This document shows positions 51,686 to 64,000 of a DNA stretch of 64,000 nucleotides, piece by piece. Under the pieces are notes generated by a model, which saw only the letters and a program-made list of their open reading frames with translations, was not told the DNA's origin and searched no databases. The position numbers were made by a program, and so were the translations under genes. Source of the stretch: Berghia stephanieae (Eukaryota > Mollusca > Gastropoda > Nudibranchia > Aeolidiidae); the NCBI GenBank assembly GCA_034508935.3, contig CM067455.1, forward strand, positions 3,664,464 through 3,728,463, in the 5' to 3' direction. Position 1 is the first letter of the stretch, and each line of letters starts with the position of its first letter.

Positions 51686-51870
51686 GATGATGACGTCACT
51701 CAAGCCTTTGTTATTGTATTTTGCCATCCGCGTTTGTGAGTGATACTCACGTAACTGTATTACCCCGACTATAAAAGTTCATGGTTACACAGAGTATTGT
51801 GTGTTTTCCATTATATTTCCGGAAGGCAATGTTATGAGCTTCTTAGCCAAGCGCATACTATCTATACGCA
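51686..51870 (+). mobile_element. Solo ~185-bp monomer inserted in palindrome arm
   Basis: Compared with the arm copies at 43,845 and 52,325, this segment is an extra insert. It is bounded by tagatagt and actatcta (8-bp inverted ends). It contains tgacgtcactcaa, ttgttattg, a gttcatggttac block and gttatgagc, so it matches the monomer at 30,400-30,770. Confidence 0.7.
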
Positions 51871-52066
51871 ACAGTTCTGAATCATTTTATTGTGGATTTT
51901 GATATTGTTTGTTGTTTTTCGTCTGTCGTTATGTTGACAGAGAGACCGAATGAATGGTAATGCTTACATTCCCAGCCCAAGATATAATGGCGCTGAATGC
52001 TTTCATTGGTGGACACTTTTTAGGCTTCGTACGTATTCTCATCGTTAATTCATGATATTAATTATA

Positions 52067-52146
<80 letters not shown>
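52067..52146. repeat. (TA)n palindrome centre
   Basis: A TA-run with an AAA interruption, flanked on both sides by gatgagaat/attctcatc-type mirrored sequence. Confidence 0.95.
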
Positions 52147-52148
<2 letters not shown>

Positions 52149-52149
52149 T

Positions 52150-54030
52150 AGAATTAACGATGAGAATACTAAAGCGTAAAATTCCATAAGCATAGCGCCA
52201 TTATTGTTGGCTGAGAATGTAGTCATTACCATTCATTCGGTCTCTATGTCAACATAACGACACAAGAAAAACAACAAACAATATCAAAATCCACAATAAA
52301 ATGTTTCAGAACTGTTGCGTATATTTATGGCACAATGAAGCTGTCAAAAAATGAAGTTAGAGAATGTGTGTAATCATGTATTATAATAACCTGTAATGTG
52401 TTTTCCAACCACCACATCATCTACTACTACAACCACCACCACAATATCATCACTAACACAACTACTACAACCACCAGCCCCACATCATTATCACTACCAC
52501 TACTACTACACCACCACCAGCACATCATCATCACTACCACTCCTACTACAATCACCACAATCACATCGTCATCACTACCACTACTCTGCAACCACCACCA
52601 CCATATCATCATCATTACCACTACTACCACAACCACCACCACCACTACTACTACAACCACCACCACATCATCACTACCTCAACTACTACAACCACCACCA
52701 CAATAGCATCACTACCACTACTACCACAACCACCAGCACCACATCATTATCACTACCACTACTGAACCACCACCAGCACATAATCATCACTACCACTACT
52801 ACTACAACCACCACCACATCACATCACTATCAATACTACTACAACTACAACCACCACCACATATCATCACTACCACTACTACTACTGGAACCACCACCAC
52901 CAATCATCATCATGAAATATTTTTTAAAATTGAGCTTTATATATGCAATACTACTAAATGTGCTCAATGCGCTTTACAATGGTCCCTGGTCAACATTAAC
53001 ATGTAGGACGGACATGACGCATGTTAGGCGAAATTACAATTTTTCGGACAAAGACAACTCTGTTAACGGCCAGGTACTCATTTTACACCTGAGTACGGTG
53101 AGAGAATGTGAGTAAAGAGCCTTTTCCAAGGACTCAACTATGCGCCGAGCGCGAGGCTCGAACCAGGACCTTCCGATCCGAAAGCGAGTGTCATACCACT
53201 AGACCACATAGCCGCATCATTACCACTACTACTAAAACACCACCACCACATCATCATCACGAACACTACTACTACAACCGCCACAACCACATATCATTAC
53301 CATTACCACTACTACTACAACTACAACCACCACCAGATCATCATCACTACCACTACTACTACAACTACAATCATCACCACCACCACATCATCATCACTAT
53401 TACTACTACAACTACAACCACCACCAACACCAGATCACCTCACTAACACCAGTACTATAATCACTACCATTAGGTTTTGGAGCTTTACTTCATTTGAAAT
53501 AAGGAAACTTCGGAATTGTATTTGGCATTGTGTTTATATATCATAATATAATTCTAATCTGTTATCTATTTAGAACTAGATACTATACTACATATGTATG
53601 CCAAATACCACCCCAATTCCCCTTTCTTGTGTGCGGGAATTCCTCTTTCGGCATTGAAACTGCGTGTGAGAGAGTCATCACTACACACATAAACAACAGA
53701 AACAATTTAAAACATGACTATGACACGCAACCACTCACACATGAGGCTATACTATTTATCCCTTTCTCTATATAGAACAGGACAAGACAAACAATAGCTT
53801 GACTCTCGCTACACTTCGCATTGATGTTTGTCGTCTCACGAGTTCAACTCTCGGTCGACCAGTCAATATTCCTTTTTGCCTCGGACGTAATCATTAATAG
53901 AATGTTGTGTGGTTTTGGCCGTGAAGAAAACCTTAAGAAGTCACATTTATATCATTTTAGAGAGATCGTTTTGAATAATTTTGAGTTAAACGAACGAGCA
54001 GTAACTTGTTTTCATGAACAATAATCTTTT
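52150..54030 (-). repeat. (TA)n-centred palindrome, right arm
   Basis: Reverse complement of 49,900-52,080 and also of 42,184-43,900. It contains the inverted triplet tract and one SINE-A and runs straight into the short satellite B remnant. Confidence 0.92.
52917..53216 (-). mobile_element. SINE-A, complete copy (inverted)
   Basis: Mirror of the copies at 42,985 and 50,321 in the inverted arm. The B box reads gcctcgaaccaggacc in forward orientation. Confidence 0.92.
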
Positions 54031-54033
54031 TTC

Positions 54034-54166
54034 TGAATGGTCATTGTACTATCATCGATCAGCACCAATTATCTTTTTGTCAATGGTTAATGTACTATTT
54101 ATCGATCAGCACCAATAATCTTTTTGTCAATGGTTAATGTACTAGTCATCGATCAGTACCAATAAT
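54034..54166. repeat. Satellite B remnant, about 3 units, inverted
   Basis: Reverse orientation of satellite B. It keeps both boundary units (the degenerate end unit and the ggtactgatcgatgactagt start unit) and one gataaatagt unit between. The left arm has about 23 units at the same place. Confidence 0.95.
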
Positions 54167-55060
54167 AACAACAAGAGATGAAGTGAGTAGGAAAGTGCCA
54201 GAAGACAATAGAGAATAAAAATTTCGCGGCGGCGATGGGGGTTTGAACCCGCGACCTTACTGGTACAACAACTCCGCCTGGCCGGGGAGAGCGTGACTCT
54301 ACCATATGAGCTATCCACGATCCCAAACAAGATCGTCTCTAGGGTTAGAGAAAGCTTCGGTGGGCCTCCGGTGGCTTGATAATGCTTTAGATGGCCTCCG
54401 GACGGCAATTAGTAGGATCGCTTGAGAATGCTTAAAGCCCCCCATAGACGGACAGATCTCATCGCGTGACGGGTCGCCAAACAGGCACTGCTGGGTCACT
54501 GTGACCCGATCCCTGCGTTTATCGCAGATGATTTTTGCCTACACACGGGGAGATATTTTTTGAGGCGATCGGGGGCGTGGCAATATAAAAAAGTGGACAA
54601 TTTTTTTCGGATTTTCGCTGTTTTCACGTCGGATTCGTGATCAACGTCAAATTTACAATAGGTTTGATACTAAGAATTGTGTGTTTACTCCAAAAATTGG
54701 TGAAATTAGAAATAAATTTTAATTGATAGTGAGGCTATGTGCCGACAGAACCGATCCCAGTTACTGTCTGTTATTCTATCTTTCGTCTTGCTCACAACAG
54801 TGATTACTTCTCACTAAATTATATCAATTAGACTGTTGAAGGAACGAAATCGACATCATTCCACTCTTTGTTATTGTATTAAGGCAGTCATTTTGGTAAT
54901 TAGTTCTCACTAAATTATATCAATCAGACTTTTAACGTTCAAGGTTACTCGTAGTTTTGTGTGACGGTACGTTATTTCCGACTGGTGGATGTTGTGAGCA
55001 TTTTACCTAAACTCATAGCATCAATAACCGTCCAAGATATTCGCATCATATGTAGCAATA

Positions 55061-55118
<58 letters not shown>

Positions 55119-55121
55119 TTA

Positions 55122-55426
55122 CTTGCGCTATATATACCGCTATATTCAATAAAGGTGCTCGAGTCACTTTATAATGGTCTTTGGCCAACATAAAAGCATG
55201 TTAGACGTGACATGACTGTTAAGCGATATTGCAATTGTTTCCCGACAGAGACGACGCTGTAAACAGCGAGGTACTCATTTTAACAGTGAACAAGATGAGA
55301 GAATGCGAGTAAAGAGCCTTTTCCAAGGACTCAATTATGACTCAGAGCGGGACTCGAATCCAGTATACCGTCCGATCCAAAGGCGAGTGTCATTTCACAA
55401 GACCACATGCATAGCCGCACAAAAAA
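55122..55426 (-). mobile_element. SINE-A, diverged copy in arm
   Basis: The same insertion as at 30,008 and 37,893. It shares the degenerate tail gcgctatatataccgctata. Confidence 0.75.
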
Positions 55427-55539
55427 GTGATGAGAGAATAGATTCATATGTATTGAAGGAGGAGAGAGCGGATGGAGTGAGTAAAGTTCTTGGATATTTA
55501 TAGATGGAACCAAATTGACGTCACTCATCTCATTGTTAT

Positions 55540-57079
<1,540 letters not shown>

Positions 57080-57080
<1 letters not shown>

Positions 57081-57480
57081 CATTGCGTAGCCAATAGCCA
57101 ATAGCCAATTTCGCCAGATAATAGTGTTTCTGTCATTAATTATTGTGTAATATTCAAAAGTAAAAACCAAAAAGAAACAAATAAATTTTGTCGCATTTTT
57201 ATTTACCAAAACCACTGAGTTTTTCAAGGATGTCAGAGTGTTAGTAATATTTGACCACAGGACTTTCCATTTAACTTCCATTTCGAAGTCGAAATTGGTT
57301 ACTAGAAACTCTGATCATCTGGCTGTCCTGGTTTGCTTCTTGCCAGATTGGCGGATTTTCCGCCAAATTAGCCGATTTTTATCATCGTGTGGCGGGGAAA
57401 TAATGGCCAGGCGGAAGGCGGATTTTTGATGATTTGTATAATACCCTTTAAAAATGTAAAAGTATAACAATCAAGTCTAA
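57080..57480 (-). repeat. Outer inverted repeat, right copy
   Basis: Reverse of 22,590-22,990, with short gccaata repeats at its left border (three tagccaa units at 57,088-57,108 versus fewer in the left copy). Confidence 0.85.
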
Positions 57481-57540
57481 TCATTTCTTGTTCAGATCTT
57501 TATCTTGCACCGGTGCCTACTCCTTAATTTCTTAATCAAA

Positions 57541-57780
57541 TATCTGACCCTTCGCCTCAAAACGGTATTAAGTCGGGATGGTTAAGCTGTTTAAAATTGA
57601 ATTTATAGCCAGAATTATCAGACTTGTGTTGAGTTCGTATGTTTTATTGAGGAGAATGGCAACCTTATTTTAGGGTGCTAATACCAGCAATTTATATTTT
57701 TGATCAGTTTAACATTTAATTCGGCTTTTGAGCATCTGGTTCGCTTCGACATAATACCGTTTTGAGACGATGGGTCATAT
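57541..57780. mobile_element. MITE family M, copy 2
   Basis: Ends: tgacccttcgcctcaaaacg and the reversed atgggtcatat/cgtctcaaaacggtatta. It shares its interior (tttatagccaga, ttgagttcgtatgttttatt, gagaatgg) with copy 3 but not with copy 1. Confidence 0.8.
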
Positions 57781-58072
57781 ATCTTGCATGCAAACAATCC
57801 CCACTGCCTCACTCATTTCTGAGATAGCAATAATTGTAGCAATTATTTGGTAGTCAATAAATTAGGTCTTTTCGGTATGAACAATAGGCTGCGCTAAGAA
57901 AATGAGGATTTTTGATCTAGAATTAATCTAATCTCAAATTTGAGAATTGTATTCAAACCTTATTTGAATTTATCTAAGATTAGAATGGAAGTACCTATCC
58001 CCCTCCTCCCTCCCCCCCCCCCCCCCCCCACACCTTCTCCTTACCCTCCTCCTCCTTTATCTTTCCAAACAG

Positions 58073-59593
58073 ATTTGCCAAGAATTGACATCGTACTTTA
58101 ACTTTGATGATCCTTTATTTGACCTATCCTCTCCTAACTACGAAGCCATCATATGTCATCAACGTGTTTCCAATGACGTCACCAATAGCACAGCAACACA
58201 CAGCCATTTCAAAATTAATATTGACATTAAAATTAAATTTAGTTTAGAAACTCACACAGCAGAATCGATCTTAGGTATGAAATCTCTGTCGAGCAGGAAA
58301 TACGAGATAGAAGTACCAATTCAAAACGTTTCGAGAAGATTTATATTCAAATCATCCGTTGCAAAAGGTTTGAACCAAACTATAGTCGAGGACTTGTCTA
58401 TTACTGATCATTTCAATTTTGTTCCACTTACTGGCATATTTGGCCCTGTAATGGTTGTCGACATGCGGGCAACAGTTGATTTCAGCAGCCGTCGCTACAC
58501 AGAGGTAGATAACACATTGACTTGCCCATATTTGGCAATTGACGACTCTTTTCAAAAGGATCTTAGAATTGAAAGAGTGAAAGATTATGAGGACGTATAC
58601 GGAATAGTTGCAGATGACTTAACGCTTGTTTACACCAGAGCAGAACTGAGGTTAGACTTTGAAGATTTTGCAGTGTCACCGGAAGGAAAGATAATTGTTT
58701 GCGCAGAGAAATTCCTACACATCTGGCAGACAATTTTAGACAAGGAAAGCGAGGAGAATGATAAAGATCAAGAAGGACCTGATTTCACAGACGGTTTGTA
58801 TCTCTCATCGACAATATGTTTGTGTTTTTCTTGTCTTTGCTTCATAATTGTGTTAGTCACTTACCTTTTATTTCCTTCATTACGAACACTGCCAGGTTTG
58901 AATACGATGTCACTAGTAATCGTCATGCTTCTGACAATGGTACTTGTACTCATAACCCCAGTGCTGGATACCGATACGATACTTTGTCAAGTTGTAGGTA
59001 TCGCAACCCACTTCTTTCTCTTGTCCTCAGTGACATGGCTGGTCATTTCAACTTCACGTACATACAAAATATTCACTAGTCTTCTCCATCATTCAAAAGG
59101 CAGTGAGAAGCCAACAAAATGTTCTTACGATATTTTGCCATCTCGATTATAACCCCAGTCATCATCGTATCCGCAACAATTTCAATCAACTACTACCTTG
59201 ACACAACCAACGAAACCGTTGGCGTCATTCACAAAAATGTTAGCAGTGCATCTGCCACCGAAGTCAACAAAGCAAGCGAGATATCTCAAGTTGTTAAAGC
59301 TGGCAACACAAATATTGACAAAGGACAAGTTAAAGCAAATGACAAGTCATGTGACAAGACGTCATCTTCAAGCCTGGCCCCGATTGGCTATGGAGAGGGC
59401 GTGTGTTATATTTCAAACCCAACAAGTGTGCTGTGGGCCGCTGCCGTGCCAATCATTTTGGCCAATTCATTCAATGCGGTCCTGTTTTGTCTCACCCTAT
59501 TGGCAATGAGGAAGATGACGCCAGAAGACAGCATGGTGCGAAGAGATTCTAAAAAGCAACTCATCATATACATCAAACTCTCTGTTCTGACAG
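58073..59593 (+). CDS. 7TM receptor exon, Methuselah/adhesion-type GPCR
   Basis: Acceptor ttccaaacag ends at 58,072; donor gacag|gtaaga follows 59,593. The first 241 codons are extracellular, with N-glycosylation sites (NSTA, NVSR, NQTI) and a juxtamembrane module with TLTCPYLAI and IIVCAEKF, but no visible GPS cleavage motif. TM1 is about 58,796-58,873 (LCFIIVLVTYLLF), then the loop PSLRTLPGLN typical of family-B/Mth-like receptors. TM2 is about 58,904-58,965 and TM3 58,985-59,062 with its Cys. TM4 starts MFLRYFAISIITPVIIV, and a long second extracellular loop ends in GVCYIS (the partner Cys). TM5 follows, and TM6 begins before the donor. The frame changes once in an A-run at about 59,116 (PTK to MFLRYF): either an assembly error or a damaging indel. 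Ligand and G protein are unknown. Upstream exons were not found. Confidence 0.85.
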
Positions 59594-59711
59594 GTAAGAA
59601 ATAGGTTGTTTTGTAGAGAGAACGTTTTAATTAATCTTTTTTAACTCATCCTTTAATTTTACGAGTCTAGATAGCTCTATTAATCCAGCACTCGCTTTGC
59701 ACACACAAGGA

Positions 59712-60107
59712 CTTGCGGCGGGCATTCGGAACATTTCATGTTCCTGGTACGATTGTGTTCCTGGTGGCGTTGTTCCGGGTCCGTAACCTGTTTCTGGTCC
59801 AAATTGGAGCGATTCGCGATTGTTCCGGTCGAAGAGTTTCGTATCAGTCATGTCCTAAGTAGTACGGCGCATAGATAACACAGGTACGGAGTGCGTACTC
59901 GTGTTTGTGGTACCAACCACAGACAGACGAGAGGTTCACAGCATTCCCCACCCTTCTCCTCACCAAATCACATCTTTTTGTTGACACTTGACACAGTAAC
60001 AGTAACATGACCAGGAACGTGTCACTGGTGTATGTTCCTGGTAAATGTTCCTGGTTGAGCTTGTTCCAGGTGTTCCTGTTCTCGATAACCAAAACCCGTA
60101 CGGCACT
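59712..60107 (-). mobile_element. ACCAGGAACA-rich dispersed element, inverted copy
   Basis: Reverse of 40,733-41,175 from gcgggcattcggaacat to gataaccaaaacccgtac. It lacks the long GT/AG tract and has a different short centre (cacagcattccccacccttc). It sits in the receptor intron. Confidence 0.6.
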
Positions 60108-60593
60108 AACAAGAAATGAGATCCGGTGAAGTCGAGATTCTTTTTGAGACCCCCCCCCCCCGCACCTCCCCACTAGCATGTAATTGGGTAACTGGGTCTG
60201 TTAAATATGGCGGAAAAAACCTTTGCTTTGCGAAGCCAGATTCTTATTCTAAGGATAGCAAGCAATTGTTATTATCCGTTTTGCACCATATTTTTTTTTA
60301 CCGATGTTCCATGTCGGACACGACGTTGGAGATCATGGTTCGCCAGCTCTCTCTCTCTCTCATCTGCGGTTTCGCATATTGATTTATGGGGCTTCTCGTA
60401 CGCTGCGACATTTCCAAGCCAGCTGGTCCTTCTTCGTCCTCGACCACGCTTGCCTTCTATCTTTCCCTCTGCAATGGTCTTCTGTACCATATAAACCGGG
60501 ATAAACTCGGGCGTCGTGAGCCTAATAGCTCTGAAGGATTACCTTTGTACTTTTTAAATATTGCTGTTCTGTTGTCATCACGATGATAATGAT

Positions 60594-60831
60594 TTGTGAC
60601 CATTCGCCTCAAAACGGTATTAAGTGGGATGGTTAAGATGTTGAAAATTGAATTTATAGCCAGAAATATCAGACTTGTGTTGAGTTTGTATGTTTTATTG
60701 AGGAGAATGGATACCACATTTTAGGGTGCTAATGCTAACGATGTATATTTGTGACCAGCTTAACATTTCATTCGACTTTTAAGCATTTGGTTCGTTCCGA
60801 CATAACACCGTTTTGAGACGATGGGTCATAT
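60594..60831. mobile_element. MITE family M, copy 3
   Basis: Ends tgtgaccattcgcctcaaaa and reversed atgaccca/cgtctcaaaacggtgtt. The interior matches copy 2 closely. It sits in the receptor intron. Confidence 0.8.
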
Positions 60832-61009
60832 TTAATGAATCTATTGAGTATATTGACCACGTGATTCATATATTAATTTACTCTGCTAAATTCTACGATT
60901 TTTGCTCGATACCGAGATTATAATATTGACCCAAGACCCGAAAGACCAAGTGTGCGAGGTTTTACTCTCTTACTTACTTACTGACTTACTACTACTTACT
61001 TACTTACTT
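60832..61009. other. Short intronic stretch, (ACTT)n-rich
   Basis: Intron sequence with a cttactta-type tetranucleotide run (60,967-61,005) directly before a SINE-A and another after it (61,335-61,350), as if the SINE had inserted into the run. Confidence 0.6.
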
Positions 61010-61330
61010 GGGTGTGTGCGGTCTTGTGGTATGACATTCGCTTTCGGATCGGAAGGTCCTGAGTTCGAGCCTCGCGCTCGGGCTCTCGGCGCATAGTTGA
61101 GTCCTTGGAAAAGGCTCTTTACGCACATTCTCTCACCGTACTCAGGTGTAAAATGAGTAAAACCTGGCCGTTAACAGCGTTGTCTTAATCCGAAAAATTA
61201 TTGAAATATCGCCTCACAGGCGGCATGTCCCGTCCTACATGTTAAATGTTGCTGTTGACCAGGGATAACTTGCAAAGGCTTTGAGCACATTTAGTGGATA
61301 TTGCGCTATATAAAGCTCAATTTAAAAAAA
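61010..61330 (+). mobile_element. SINE-A, complete copy in receptor intron
   Basis: The head is tgtgcggtcttgtggtatga with B box gagttcgagcctc, plus a short duplication cgctcgggctctcggcgc. The tail is tttgagcacatttagtggat and gcgctatataaagctc. ACTT tetranucleotides flank both sides. Confidence 0.9.
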
Positions 61331-61374
61331 AATCACTTACTTACTTACTTCCGGTCTCATCTCATCGGTAGAGG

Positions 61375-62260
61375 TCGCTTTGAAATGGAATGCCATTCTT
61401 CTTTGTTGAACGCTTTTTGGCTACATTCAGCTGCAAAGAGATTTCATCAGTCCACTCCAGCCTTTCACATCATCCACCCATGCTCTTAATGGTCTGCCTT
61501 TTTAATCTCCTGCCTTCACTATTGCCCTTTAAAATATCTTTCAGAATGGAGTTATGTCTTTTTACATGGCAAAGATATTTGAAGTTTCTTGACTGTAATA
61601 TGTGGAGCATGTTGATTCAATTCATGTGATATCGCAAACTTCTTGGTTGCTTTTATTTCTTTTTTGTTGTTGCCATTCCAGCGTAGTTTTTTCAAAGTTT
61701 CGGAGTGTCCACATTTCAAATTCTTCTTTATTTTTTCAAGTACTTTAATGAGGGTCCACATTTCTGAGCTATACACCAGCGCTGAGTGAATATAGCATTT
61801 CAGAACACAAAGTTTTATATTGAGTTGAGTTTTATCTGATGATAGGATGCGTTTTAGTTATGAATCTTGATTTTACTATAGCTTTCCCGGTTAGAACTTC
61901 TAACTGACATTTTCCAGAGTTTTTCTAACTGCTGTTCTAAATACTTAAATCTTGGTCCTCTTTCTAGACTTTTTCCGTAAATATTTATGCTGACTCATGC
62001 TTTACATTACATGTTACCATCATTGCTTTGGTCTTATTCACATTCATTTCCAATCCCAACTTTCTCTGTTGTTCTTCACAGCTCTTGAGAGCGCCTGTAT
62101 ATAGTTTTAATCTTCTGCCAACAACACGGTGTCATTTGCGTATCTGAAATTGATGACTTTTCTGCCTTCTACTTTGATCCCTGGCATATGGTCATTTTTT
62201 CTGAAGATAAACTCAATGTATTAGTTAAAAGGATATTGGGACAATACACAACCTTGTGAC
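61375..62260 (-). mobile_element. LINE reverse-transcriptase remnant
   Basis: On the minus strand, broken frames spell VINFRYANDTVLLAED (the catalytic motif with D to N in YADD), a KLGLEMNVNKTKAM-like segment in pieces, YSSEMWTLIKVLEKIKKNLK (the Y-G-x-E-x-W-T region) and KKLRWNG. Many stops and shifts make this an old dead copy. The family is different from the element at 1,278. It lies antisense within the receptor intron. Confidence 0.7.
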
Positions 62261-62299
62261 TGACCTCAACGTATTGTGGATGTTAAATGTGGATTGATT

Positions 62300-62960
62300 T
62301 GCCAGTACCTTGTGTTGTTTGTATGGTTTTATTGAGGAGATGGATACAATTTTAGGTGTAATGCTAACGATTATTTTTGACCCATTAACTTTAATCGCTT
62401 TTAATGCATTTGTTCTTCGAATATACATTTTGAGAATTCACATTAATGAATCTATTATATATTCCGTATTCCATAAATTTTTTTCTCTTTAAATTCAAGA
62501 TGCTGATCCAGATTATATTATAATGCCAAGAAAGACAAGGTAGAGGTTGAACATCTAATATTTGTTATGCGTCTTTGGTAAAATTCGCTGTTCGATCGGA
62601 ACCAGGGTTCGAATCGCTGCCATAGTCGAGTCCTTGAAAGGAGCAATTTCTATGTACTAGGGCTAAATGAGTAAAACCTGGCCGTTAACAGCGTTGTCTT
62701 AATCTAAAAATTATATGTAATATGCTACAGCGGAGTCGTTCCTACATGTTAAATGTTGCTTTGACAGACCCTTGCAAAGCTTGAGCACATTGTGATAGCG
62801 TATATAAGCTCAATTGAAAATCACTTATTATTACTTACTTCCGTTCTCTCATCGGTAGAGGTCGCTTTGAAATGGAATGCATTTCTGTTGACGCTTTTGG
62901 TACATTCTCTGCGAGACTCCACACCTTTACATCATCCACCATGCTCTTAAAAGGCCTCTT
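62300..62960 (+). repeat. Eroded direct copy of 60,680-61,490
   Basis: The order matches: MITE M interior, Tgctcgataccg-like block, SINE-A (62,560-62,822), ACTT run, and the start of the LINE remnant (gaggtcgctttgaaatgg). Compared with the intact copy it has dozens of one- to few-base losses, many in homopolymers, but few substitutions. Confidence 0.75.
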
Positions 62961-63244
62961 TACTCATATTTATCCTTAATCCGAGAAGGATTATACTTAC
63001 AGGAAAACTATTAAGTTCACTGAATCCTGTGGAGCATGTTGATTCACTTTTCGAAAATTTTGGAAAAAAACGTCTTTAAAATGTACATGTACATAGATAG
63101 TTTTATTCAACTACCATTAACATGTAAATATTAAAAATAATAGCTTTGATACTATGCCTATAATTTGTTCCAGAAACGTGTAATAAATAGGCATGGGGTA
63201 AAAGTAATCCCGTGTATACTACGGATATAGTCGGTGTTAGGGTT

Positions 63245-63405
63245 GAGTGAGTTAAAAGTTTTGTCTCTGTCGGGAAAAAAAAAACAAAATGTAATAGGGC
63301 ATAATAGGCTTCACGTCTCGTCCCATATTATGTAAAGTGTTGATGTTGGTTAAGGAATCGTTGTAAAGACTTTGAGCAAGTTAAATGGCTTTTGTTCTTT
63401 ATAAG
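63245..63405 (+). mobile_element. SINE-A, old 3' fragment
   Basis: It keeps gtctctgtcgggaaaa, cacgtctcgtccca, ttgtaaagactttgagcaag and ttctttataagctt. The head is gone. Confidence 0.6.
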
Positions 63406-63854
63406 CTTACATGTGTCAGTGCATGACATAATCAGTCGGAAGGTGAACATTTTGGATTTGCATTTAAATTTTTTTTTTTCTGAAAGAATATGCTCATCAT
63501 AGCATTTTAATCTTTATTTCAAGTAACTCAAGTGATTTTTCATGACGTTAGGTCAGATGTATGTGAAAGGTATCCAGCAACTTTTCTCAAATTTCATACT
63601 TATTTTTAGCTTGACTAGATGTAAAATATTTTTAGAGGTGAAATTAAGCTTTTATATTTCCCGAAGATGTACACAAAGTGTTTACTTAATCATTTATGAC
63701 AAGAACTAATTTTTGATAAAAATTGACCTTCTAACGAAACTCGGCAATATCTCAAACCTTTCAAACCTTTTCACCGTCCGACTGATTATGTCATTTACTG
63801 TAACACATGTTCAAGATATTCTGAGTAAATACTTGGATTTGTTTATCATTTCAG

Positions 63855-63940
63855 GACTCAACTGGTTGCCTGGGTTGTTGTCTTCATTGATCGAGTCAGA
63901 TGTTCTTTACTACATGTTCAATATTCTAGCCGGCTTGCAG
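63855..63940 (+). CDS. 7TM receptor exon (TM6-TM7), same gene as 58,073
   Basis: Acceptor gtttatcatttcag ends at 63,854; donor ttgcag|gtatgg follows. The 86 nt (2 + 28 codons) join in phase 1 to the exon ending at 59,593, giving SVLTGLNWLPGLLSSL (TM6 with the family-B G-x-x-W-L-x-G pattern), a short third extracellular loop IESD, and TM7 VLYYMFNILAGLQ. The GLQ end corresponds to the conserved LQG of family-B receptors. The TM7 end and C-tail must lie beyond the window. Confidence 0.85.
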
Positions 63941-63961
63941 GTATGGGTCAAAGGTTGATAC

Positions 63962-63994
<33 letters not shown>

Positions 63995-64000
63995 TAATAA
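63962..64000. repeat. (AAT)n microsatellite at window end
   Basis: AAT triplets run off the window edge inside the next receptor intron. Confidence 0.95.

Larger units (their letters stand above)
49745..52080 (+). repeat. (TA)n-centred palindrome, left arm
   Basis: A direct copy of 42,035-43,900 that continues past the position of the gap. It inverts into 52,150-54,030 around a (TA)n centre (52,067-52,146). It includes the triplet tract, one SINE-A and a 185-bp insertion missing from the other copies. The first block (tatcaaggaatttacccaat ... gcgctgatcggccg) is present here and at 42,045 but not in the right arm. Confidence 0.9.

Overview
This is a repeat-dominated stretch of an AT-rich animal nuclear genome, probably a marine or freshwater invertebrate. 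The support is spliced exons with GT/AG borders and Ig-like phase-1 introns, several LINE remnants, many tRNA-headed SINEs, MITEs, satellites and long trinucleotide runs. A Methuselah/adhesion-type seven-transmembrane receptor with a short cysteine-bearing juxtamembrane module suggests a lophotrochozoan (mollusc, brachiopod or annelid kin). That placement is an inference from remembered family features, not from a search.

Region by region. 0-6.6 kb: a near-complete LINE with an endonuclease-reverse transcriptase ORF broken by two compensating frameshifts, a candidate Ig-like exon on the minus strand, and a poly(A) retroposed insert with an exact 18-bp target duplication. 6.6-8.6 kb: a satellite of about 43 units of 47 bp. 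8.8-16.3 kb: a TTAA-flanked MITE, then a segmental duplication (9.82-12.18 and 12.27-16.34 kb). The second copy holds a terminal exon with a poly(A) signal, a LINE fragment and the second half of an Ig domain; the first half lies at 16.6-16.9 kb, also on the minus strand. 17-22.5 kb: mostly single-copy sequence with microsatellites, a decayed coding remnant and a recurring 14-bp motif.

22.6-57.5 kb is the most unusual part: a nested set of inverted repeats. It contains a foldback element filled with a 152-bp minisatellite, tandem arrays of about 394-402 bp units that each carry tRNA-like A and B boxes and face each other head to head, a palindrome with almost no spacer at 32.138 kb, a second 47-bp satellite, a giant interrupted inverted repeat (37.8-43.9 versus 52.3-55.5 kb), and a second palindrome centred on (TA)n at 52.1 kb. 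A 100-N gap lies where the sequence enters a palindrome arm.

57.5-64 kb: two exons of the 7TM receptor gene on the plus strand (58,073-59,593 and 63,855-63,940), which continues beyond the window. The 4.3-kb intron between them is filled with a GGAAC-rich repeat, a MITE, SINEs, a LINE remnant and a degraded near-copy that looks like uncorrected long-read sequence.

Only two host genes can be argued for with some weight: the minus-strand Ig-domain gene and the plus-strand receptor. Both are incomplete, and nothing in the sequence shows that they work together. Most other long open frames come from simple repeats or from the tRNA-like arrays.
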